IMG/VR virus record: IMGVR_UViG_3300049846_000818
Location: 1 to 24,846 of that record
Direction: 5' to 3' (one strand)
Origin: a virus
Length of the DNA stretch: 24,846 bases
Under the pieces are notes generated by a model, which saw nothing but the letters and a program-made list of their open reading frames with translations, made no database searches and was not told the DNA's origin. Positions 5,755 through 13,200 of the stretch are shown here, in pieces. The position numbers were made by a program, and so were the translations under genes. How positions within the stretch are numbered: the stretch's first letter is position 1; each line of letters opens with the position of its first letter.

Positions 5755-5757
5755 GAT
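5746..5757 (+). promoter_or_regulatory. Promoter candidate D (TGTGGC-TAGGAT) for the tail tube gene
   Basis: TAGGAT at 5752-5757 is preceded by TGTGGC and overlaps the TAG stop of the tail terminator gene. Candidate G before the tail fibre has almost the same sequence (TGTGGC-TACGAT). No terminator precedes it. Confidence 0.5.
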
Positions 5758-5765
5758 TGGTGTAT

Positions 5766-5778
5766 CGGGCAGTGCCCG
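5766..5778 (+). promoter_or_regulatory. 5' leader hairpin of the tail tube gene
   Basis: CGGGC-AGT-GCCCG is a perfect 5-bp hairpin with an AGT loop, starting 9 nt after the -10 box. It has the same stem length, loop and position as the first hairpin of the capsid leader (2327-2339); both contain GGCAGTGCC. Confidence 0.65.
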
Positions 5779-5804
5779 CACTGCTGTTCATTTCTTCAAG
5801 GTCC

Positions 5805-6557
5805 ATGTCCTGTGATACCACGGTACTGACCGGCTCTTCGGGCGCTTTCTGGTATAAGCCGGCGAACACCGATGCCTGCCTCTCGGCTTCCGCTTTCCCC
5901 ACCACTGGCGGCAACATTACTGTTGGCGACTTCCTTGGCTTCCAGGTTGACGATCCCGTCACTCTTGCTTATCCGACTGGTGCAACCACCACTGGCGCCA
6001 TCACCGCTGGCAACTACTACGTGAAAACGTATGATCCCACCACCGGGATTATGACGCTTTCCAGCACGGTTGGCGGCTCCGCTGCAACCGCAACGGCAGC
6101 TCCTACCGGTTTTGGCAGCCAGTTGGCGACCATTTCCTACCAGGCATTCGCGCCGATCGCTCAGGTGCGTGACTGGACCTTGGAGATCACCAGGGCTGAG
6201 ATCGACGTTACCACCATCGGTGTTCCCAGCGGCCAGTTTGCTCCGTTCCGTAAGTATCAGACCTCGTTTGCTGATGCTACCGGCACGACCACCGTGTACT
6301 TCACGGATGCTGACTCGGCCATGTCCAACCGCCTGGTGAGCGACGTGTTCCAGCGCCGTCAAACCGGTGCTGCGGTGAAGCTCTACATTGATGCCGTCTA
6401 CTCGGGTGGCACGATCTCTGACACGCTCAGCCGTTCGATCACCTGTGACGTTGTGCTGACCTCGGCCGGTTTCGGTGTGAACCCGGATGATGCTCAGAAC
6501 GTGACCATCAACTTCCGTCCCTCCAGCAACGTTGAGTTTGACCTGACTCGCTCCTGA
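5805..6557 (+). CDS. Major tail tube protein, 250 aa
   Basis: This should be the subunit of the tail tube. The N-terminal half is a beta-rich Gly/Thr/Ala-rich domain (residues 1-115), followed by the tube-like core: QVRDWTLEITRAEIDVTTIG (from about residue 121), typical of tail tube proteins with 'W.l....ve.DtTtlG', then FRKYQTSFADATGTTTVYF, and a C-terminal strand pair (CDVVLTSAGFGVNPDDAQNV). The N-terminal half is probably an added surface domain. ATG 5805 was chosen over TTG 5757 and GTG 5760 because TTCAAG lies 4 nt before it and because the earlier starts would fall in the promoter and leader hairpin. Codons are C-ending, as in the capsid gene. Confidence 0.85.
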   Translation: MSCDTTVLTGSSGAFWYKPANTDACLSASAFPTTGGNITVGDFLGFQVDDPVTLAYPTGATTTGAITAGNYYVKTYDPTTGIMTLSSTVGGSAATATAAPTGFGSQLATISYQAFAPIAQVRDWTLEITRAEIDVTTIGVPSGQFAPFRKYQTSFADATGTTTVYFTDADSAMSNRLVSDVFQRRQTGAAVKLYIDAVYSGGTISDTLSRSITCDVVLTSAGFGVNPDDAQNVTINFRPSSNVEFDLTRS

Positions 6558-6581
6558 TGGCCCTGATTTGGTGCCTGACCT

Positions 6582-6606
6582 GCCCCCGCTTGTTCGGGGG
6601 CTTTTT
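6582..6606 (+). terminator. Intrinsic terminator after the tail tube gene
   Basis: The stem GCCCCCG / CGGGGGC (6582-6588 with 6595-6601) has a 6-nt loop and is followed by five T. It ends the tail tube transcript 25 nt after the stop codon. Confidence 0.9.
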
Positions 6607-6618
6607 CATTGGTATAGT
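6607..6618 (+). promoter_or_regulatory. Promoter candidate E (TTGG-TATAGT)
   Basis: TATAGT at 6613-6618 is preceded by TTGG, giving a near extended -10 (TGG-TATAGT). It starts 7 nt after the T-run of the terminator and 23 nt before the ATG at 6641. Confidence 0.6.
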
Positions 6619-6640
6619 TGTTAGGCCTCCGTCCTTTACC

Positions 6641-7054
6641 ATGGCCTCCCCTTCGATGGGCTTCGGCTCTGCTCTTGAAAAGCTGAAGCAAGCCGCCAAT
6701 CTTGAGCCCGCCCGCAAGGTCGTTCCCCTGAGCGATGGCTTCACCGAGCTTGAGATGTTCATCACTCCGCTTGTTGCTGCTGAGCGCGATCGGGCTCGTC
6801 GCAATGCCCGTGCTGCCTCCAAAACCAAAGATGATGACAGCGACTGGCTGATTCACCTGCTGGTTGCAAAGGCCAAGAATGCTGACGGCAGCGCAATGTT
6901 TGCCGCTGGTGAGATTCCTGAGCTGAAAGGTGCAATTCGCGCTGAAGACCTTGACAAGATGATTCTTGTTGTTCTTGGCAGTGAAGATGATGAGGTTGAT
7001 GCCTCCACAAAAAAATCGCAGACGAACTCCGCCAAGACCGCTGGACCTACCTGA
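6641..7054 (+). CDS. Tail assembly chaperone G (zero-frame product), 137 aa
   Basis: ATG 6641 was chosen over the ATG at 6557 because the intervening DNA holds a terminator and a promoter. The protein has the chaperone layout: a basic helix (GFGSALEKLKQAANLEPARK), a GFTELEMFITPLVAAERDRA segment, a helix with WLIHLLVAKAKNADG, and an acidic C-terminus (GSEDDEVDAS). It is the lambda gpG equivalent: it coats the tape measure before tube assembly and is not found in the virion. Seven A at 7009-7015 near the end create a -1 slippery site, producing the longer GT form. The last 12 residues after the slip site are the part unique to G. Confidence 0.85.
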   Translation: MASPSMGFGSALEKLKQAANLEPARKVVPLSDGFTELEMFITPLVAAERDRARRNARAASKTKDDDSDWLIHLLVAKAKNADGSAMFAAGEIPELKGAIRAEDLDKMILVVLGSEDDEVDASTKKSQTNSAKTAGPT

Positions 7055-7203
7055 AACTGGTAGTTGCCGAGACACTTGGCAAGAGTTACCGTGAGGTTGA
7101 TACAACGATGGCACCAGAGGAATTGATGCTCTGGTCTGCGTACTTCAAGATCAAACAAGAAGATCAAGAAGAGGCAGTGAAGAAAGCCAAGAGGGGCCGC
7201 TAG
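6641..7203 (+). CDS. Tail assembly chaperone GT (-1 frameshift product), 187 aa
   Basis: A -1 shift on A-AAA-AAA (7009-7015) joins 125 zero-frame residues to 62 residues of the overlapping frame, which starts IADELRQDRWTYLKLVVAET, continues with EELMLWSAYFKIKQED and ends in KKAKRGR at TAG 7201-7203. The T part has the composition and the 'W....L....ELMLW.AYF' pattern typical of gpT domains. It has no convincing start of its own close to the slip site. Position between tail tube and tape measure genes is exactly that of lambda G/GT. GT links the chaperone-coated tape measure to tube subunits; the ratio of G to GT sets assembly. Confidence 0.85.
7009..7015 (+). other. -1 ribosomal slippery heptamer A-AAA-AAA
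   Basis: Read in the G frame the seven A fall as A | AAA | AAA before TCG, the X-XXY-YYZ arrangement needed for a -1 slip. A 5-bp hairpin (CTACC 7047-7051 with GGTAG 7059-7063) lies 31 nt downstream, which is farther than the usual 5-9 nt, so stimulation by it is doubtful. Confidence 0.85.
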
Positions 7204-7217
7204 TAGGCCCCTTTTTT
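7192..7217 (+). terminator. Intrinsic terminator at the end of the GT frame
   Basis: The stem AGGGGCC / GGCCCCT (7192-7198 with 7206-7212) has a 7-nt loop that contains the TAG stop of GT, and six T (7212-7217) follow. Confidence 0.9.
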
Positions 7218-7228
7218 CTGGCTACAGT
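7217..7228 (+). promoter_or_regulatory. Promoter candidate F (TGGC-TACAGT) for the tape measure gene
   Basis: TACAGT at 7223-7228 is preceded by CTGGC, directly after the terminator T-run and 27 nt before the GTG at 7255. In the leader, GGCTT (7230-7234) could pair with AAGCC (7250-7254) right at the start codon. Confidence 0.6.
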
Positions 7229-7254
7229 TGGCTTAAGTAAGGCAAGTTCAAGCC

Positions 7255-10200
7255 GTGGCAACAAACAGGGAGACAATCGAAATCGCCCTGTCAGGCCTTG
7301 AAAAGCTTAATCAGCTTGAGCGAACTCTGAAGGGGCTTGAGACTTATGCAGATAATGTTGCCGACGCAATTGGAGGGATTCAGTCACGAATTGATGAATT
7401 AAGTGGCGTTGCTGGAAGGGCAGCCACCAGAGCAAGAAGTGCAAGTGTTGCCGCAAGGGCAATTGGTGGCGTTGTTGGCGATAAGTCATTCGGCAGGGGT
7501 CCAAGTGGTGGCGAAACGCTTAAAAATAGGAATCGTCTTAAAAAGATTGCAGCAAGTGTAGACCTTGAACTTCAGCAGTCAAGAACTGTTTTTCGGGAGG
7601 CGGCGAAAGCCAGAAGAGCGCTTACACCAGAGCTTGAAAAACTTGGAAAAGCGGCAAATCAAAATGCTCGCGAGCAGGCAAGGGTTGGCGCGGAATTAAC
7701 GGAGTACAGAAAAACTGTTAGATCGGCCAGGGAAAGAATTCTTGCTGGCGTGAGCGAGCTTGGCGCTCAAGCGAGAGGCAGGAGCACAAACATTCTTCGC
7801 AGTCGTTATAGAACGCAGAGGAACAGGCTTAGCTCTGGACCTGAGCTGAGTGGCGAGCTTGCAAAACAAGCCGAAGAGCTTGAAAGAAAATTTGAATCTA
7901 CGGAAAAAAGGCTCGCGCAGCTTGACAGGGCAGAGCGTGCGCTGAATCGAACCGTTAGGGCGGCAAATCCTGAAGCAGGTCCGTCTGAGCTGAGAAGAAT
8001 TATTGGCAGAGAACGAGGCGCTATTGCGTCAAGCCGCCGAGCTACGGTAACAGAGCAGGGCAGATTGCTTGAGCAAAGGCGGGAAATTGGACGTGTAAGC
8101 CGTGGCAGAAGACTCGTTGGTGCCCAAAGCACTATTCTTAGAGAAAGAATTAGTGGACTTGAAAGAGCTGGTGTTACACCCGGACGGCTAAAGGCGGATA
8201 TTGGTGGTCAAAGCGTTGACTTAGAAACAATAATTAAGCAAGCATCGCAAGCCGCAAATCTTGCGGGCAAGAAAGGCGACATCAGAGGAAATGTAGAGAG
8301 GGCCAAGACTCTCCTTGAAATTGCAAAAAATCAGGTAGGCATCCTTGAGCGAGAGCTTACGCTTACCAATAAAGTTGCCGATGCGGAGCAAAAAAGAGCT
8401 AGTGCAATCCAGAAAGTAACAGACATACTTGAGCGGCTTCGGACATCTGGTGCCAGCGGCTCAAGAATGCAGGCTTTTGAGCAGCTCGCTACTCAACTCC
8501 GTGGAATGAGTAACTCAAAAAATATGCCAGAATTTGATCGCGTGCTGCGTGATGCACTTGCAGCAAGTGCTCGCGTTGCTCAGCCCAAGGGCTTTGTGCG
8601 CGGTCCAGCTTCACCACTGCTTGGCAAAAAGTTTATTCAAGGTAGTCCCAAAAATATTGCCGCCAGGGAAACGGCGTTACTTCAGATTGAGGAGTTTCAG
8701 CAGCGAATCAATAAACTGTCTGCAAAGGGTGCGCCTGGGGAAATCCTTAATCGTGCCACAGACGCCTTCTCAAGACTTGCCAGCCTTGCCTCTTCAAATA
8801 ACTTCAGGCAGTTTGATCAACTTGCCTCCAACCTTCAGCGTCTACTGAGAATTGCGTCTGGCCAGATTCAAGGAGGTGCTGGCGGCGCCGGCAATAGAGC
8901 CAAGGCAGAAGAAAATGTTATCAATACCTACAAAAAAACAGCAAGCGCTGTTGAGCAGCTTGAACTTGCCAATGAAAGAGCTGCAAATAGAGCTGCTGGG
9001 CTTTACGACGATAGCGATCTCAAAAACTTTTTGAACGGTCTCTATCAAACCGAAGAAGCCGCGAAGGGATACCTCGATCAGCTGGATAAAACGTTCAAGC
9101 TTGAAGATGCTCGCAGAAAAGCAAACGAAAAGGGCGCGGCAAAAACCGAACAGCAGCTTGACCGTGAAAACGGTCAAATGCTGGCGATTGAAAAGCGTCA
9201 GCGAAAACTGGCTGAGCTTCGGGCTGCTGGCGTAGCCGGCCCTGCAATCCAAAGGGCTCAATCTCTTGTTGAGAGGCTTCCTGAGCTTGCAGCGCAGGGC
9301 GCTGGCGGTGCCAGGGAGTTCAGAAGGGTAGAGCGACAGGCTGCGCAGGCTCTTGGATTTGCAACTCCAGGTCGCGGCGCTGGAGCGGGCGGGGGCAGAG
9401 CCAAAACCCCAGAGCAAATTGCCAGAAACTTTGCACGAGAGCTTAGCTCAGCTCAGGTAGCTGAACAAAATCTGATCGGCCTGTCAAGAAAGAACGTAGA
9501 CGCTTCGTCGCAGCTGGTTTCAATCCAGGGCGCAATCAATCAGGCAAAAAAACTTGGCACCAGCATCTCCGAGAAGGATCTTGAGATTCTTAAGGACCAA
9601 GTTGCCACTGCTCGTGATTTTGTAAAAGTTCAAAACGCGCAGCTTGCCAATGCCCAGAAAGGTTCCAACCTCAAAGCGCTGAAGGCCGCGAGCGAGAGCC
9701 GCCTGCCCTCTCTCCAGCGCGACACTCTGACCTCTGGCCTGATCGAGCTGGGCCGTGCTGACACTGCCGCCAAGGTTTTCCGTGGTGGTCGCAGTGGCGA
9801 GCAGGCTCTGAGCAATATTATTAACGCCTTCAACAAGACCCAGCAAACTCAGGCTACTCGCGGTAGCGCGGCTAGGCCAGCAGACGAAAGAACCGGGGTC
9901 GAAAGAGAGATTGATCGCTACAAGCAAATCTTTGCTGGGCTGACCAGTAATCCACGCTTCTATGGCGAACTGCTGTCAAAGCTTCCTCGCGAAGCCATTA
10001 CAACGACGATGGCGGGAGCGGCAACGGAGCGTGAAGCAAGTATTAGACGGCCCGGCCTGAGTGTTTTCAGGCCTGGTGGGGGTCCTGGCGATCTTGAGGG
10101 ACAAATTCTCTCTGAATATCAAAAGGTTTTTGGAACTGTCCCGTCAGGAGTTAAGCAGCTTTTTGACAAGATTGGCAGTGTGTTTGACGCGATTGTCGGT

Positions 10201-13200
10201 CGTCCCTCTGGTGGCGGAGGTGGCGGGCGTCCGCCGATTGGCCCAGGTGGACCCTCTGGCCCTGGGGATTTCGGGGATGAGATCAACAGCGCACGCGGCA
10301 ATACGCAGAGGCTGCTTGGTTTGGCAGATATTGCCGATATGTCTGGTGCCAGCATCAAGGAGCTGCAGCTATTTTCGCAGGCGCTGTCTGAAACACGCGA
10401 AGGCGTGAAGATGACGGATGCGAGCTTTAATCAGCTGACAAAGGCAATAGACAAGGTTGACGACAGAATTGCGAGAACCGATCCAGATGCTGATCTGCTT
10501 GTACGCAGATTCGGCCGTAGAGGAGGCCAAGCGGTCGGGGAAGGCCTGATCGGTGGTGCGTTCCCCCTCCTGTTCGGTCAAGGCGGTGGAGCGGCCCTGG
10601 GGGGCGGCGTGGGCGGCTTCCTGGGCGGCTTTGCTGGTGGCACGCTGGGCTTCGGCCTGTCGCTGGCTGGTACGGCGATCGGTAGCCAGGTGGATGCGCT
10701 GGCCCAGGCTGCGCAGGACACTGGGAATCTGCTCAGGGATCTTGCCGGTGACGTAAGCGGATCTTTTGAAAAAATCAAAGAATCAGGCTTGTTCGCAAGC
10801 CGTGGTCAAGAAAAGCTTGTCAGCCGCTTACTTGAGGCTGGTGATAAAACAGCTGCATATGCAATTATCCAGGGAGAACTAAACAAGAAAATTGGTGCAG
10901 AGGGAGCCGCTCAACTGAAAGCTGCTGCAGACGCTGGAGATCGAATGAAGCGAGCAATGGCAGACCTCAGCGTCCAGATGCAGATTTTCATCGCTGGCCC
11001 ACTGACGGATCTTCTAAATAAAATAAGCGCAGCCATTGAGGGAAGGGCAACTGAAAACAGGGTTCAGGATCTTCTTGCAACGCTTCCCCAAGATCAGCGA
11101 AAAAGATTCCAAGCTGAGTTGTCGAAAGAAGCTGCCGCCAATTCTCCGTTTAGGGGATTCCTTGGCGGGCTATTTGGCTTTAATGCTCAGCGAGCCGGTC
11201 AGGCGACTGGTGGCGGTGAGCGCTCGCTTATTCCACAAGAAACATTGAGATCCCTTATTGCGGAATTTTCGCAATTTGCAGCTCAAGGCGGTCCACAGTC
11301 AATTAGCGAGAGAAGTCAGGAGACGATTAGAAATGCTGAAAGCCGCCGCTCTCTTGCTCAAGCGGAGCTTGATATTGCAAGCAAGGCGGGTGAGCCAGCT
11401 GAAATCCTAAAAGGCTTCAAACAGCAGGCTACCGCAATTCGCCGCGAACAAGAGGACATTGATCGTCAGTCTTTTGAACTGCGTCGTGACTACGAAAAAC
11501 AGATTGAAGATATTCGCCGAGGTGTCGAAGATCGAATCACCCAGATTCGTCAAGAAAACGCTCAAAAGGAGCTTGAAATCGTTGTTAAGCAGGGTCAGAT
11601 ACGCGAAGCCTCGCTTAAAAACGCAAACGCACTGATTCAGGCTTCTTTCGCTGGCGATGAGCTTGCGTCAAGCCTTTCTGACGCAGTTTCTGCTTACCTA
11701 GAAAGCCAGCTTTCTGCTCAAAACCAGATTGAACAGAGGCGCAGGCAGTTTGAGATCGAAGTTTCCAACAGGCAGGTTGAGATCGAAAAATACAAAGCAG
11801 AGGTAGCGAGAAACATATCTAGGCTGAATATTGACACAGCCCAGAAAGTCGCTGAAATCAACCGCAACATAACACGAAGGAACGAAGACGCAGCTCTTAA
11901 TAACTTTGAGACTGAGAAAAAGATTGCGAGTTTGCGAATCAGGGTCACAAACGAAGACCTGATCGTTCAGCGGGCAAACCTAAAGGCTGACATAGCCGGT
12001 GTTCAGGCTGCTCTTCAAAAAGAAGGTCTTACGCCAGACCAAAGAAAAACTTATGTTGATCTGAATTTTGTCAGATCACAGAGACTACGTGAAATCAATG
12101 ACGCAGTTAGTGACTTCAAGGATTATCAGAAAAAGATTGAGCAACTTCAGGCACCGCCTCGGCTGACTGAAATCGCTCCAGTCGCTCTTGGCAATGTCAA
12201 TGCAAGCCTGGGTGCACTCAACAGCTCGTTCCGTGAAGGCACGAGACTGCTGACTCAGTTCAACGAAGCTGCGGATGAGCTTGATGGAATCCTTGAGACC
12301 GGTCGGACAATTGAATTCGTTGCAAGAATTCAGCAAATTGCACTGTCAAGTGGCCGTGGTCTCATCAATTCGCTTCGCGAGTCTGTCGATGGATACAAAG
12401 CGTCGATTGGTCAAATTGAGCCGCTTTCGGAAAGAATCAGAAAATCCTTCGACGACCTGATCACGAAATACCAAGGAAAACTCACTCCTGCCGACGTTCA
12501 GGATCTGAAACAGCTCAGAGATCTGCAGATCAGGCTGAAAGAGCTTGAGCCTACGATCAAGTTCTACACCGATAGCTTCAGCGGCTATACAAACGAAATC
12601 AAGGGCGCCAAGGAGGCAATTGTTGAGCTGCTTGCTCCAACAAGTGAGTATGAAAAAGCACTGCGACTCATCAATAAGTCCGGTGGGCTTAGTATTGATC
12701 CGAAAATCAGAAAAGACTTGCTTGAGTCTGCAAAAGAGCTTGACAACATCAACGCCAAGCTTAAGGCGCTTAGGGCGCTCAAGGACGTAGCCGGTGGAAT
12801 TACGGATTCCTTTATTGAATTCAACAAACAGCTGCTTACCGGGCAGGGTCTTACTGAAAGTCTTAAGGGCTATCTTGAGGGAGTTGCAAACAAAACGCTC
12901 GGCGTTCTTCTTGAATTTACGCTTCGCCCCTTGGAAGAAGCTCTATTCAAGAATCTTGCCGGAGCCCTTGGTTTTGAGATTGACAAGGAAGATCCATTGC
13001 TCAAGCCTCTTGGCTCAATCGAAGGAGATGTAAAAAGGATCGCTGATTCGATCACCAGCAGGGCTGCTCTCGGTCGTCAAGAGCGTGAGGCTGCTGCTCA
13101 GGCAGCGGCACAGCAGCCAGCGGCGCAAATGCCAGCAGCTCAGCTCCCCGCTAATGGCATCGTGCCTGGGCCTGGTGCTATGGCACAAAGGCAGGGCTAT

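Noticed and set aside
5757-5804. Upstream TTG/GTG starts for the tail tube protein
   Set aside because: They would put the -10 box and leader hairpin in or at the coding sequence and add 15-16 residues not expected for the family; ATG 5805 has TTCAAG in the right place.
5796-6362. 188-codon minus-strand frame opposite the tail tube gene
   Set aside because: Same cause: codon bias of the tail tube gene. No ribosome site, no family resemblance.
6557-6640. Upstream ATG start for the tail chaperone
   Set aside because: The added 28 codons would be encoded by a terminator hairpin, its T-run and a promoter element.
7047-7063. Hairpin CTACC/GGTAG as frameshift stimulator
   Set aside because: Too far (31 nt) from the slippery site for a standard stimulator; kept only as a note.
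6494-7114. 206-codon minus-strand frame across tail tube end, terminator and G
   Set aside because: It crosses a clear + strand terminator and promoter and two + strand genes; the product is low in protein-like features.
8842-9417. 191-codon minus-strand frame inside the tape measure gene
   Set aside because: Phe/Ser/Leu-rich translation of the opposite strand of a helical Lys/Glu/Ala-coding region; typical shadow.
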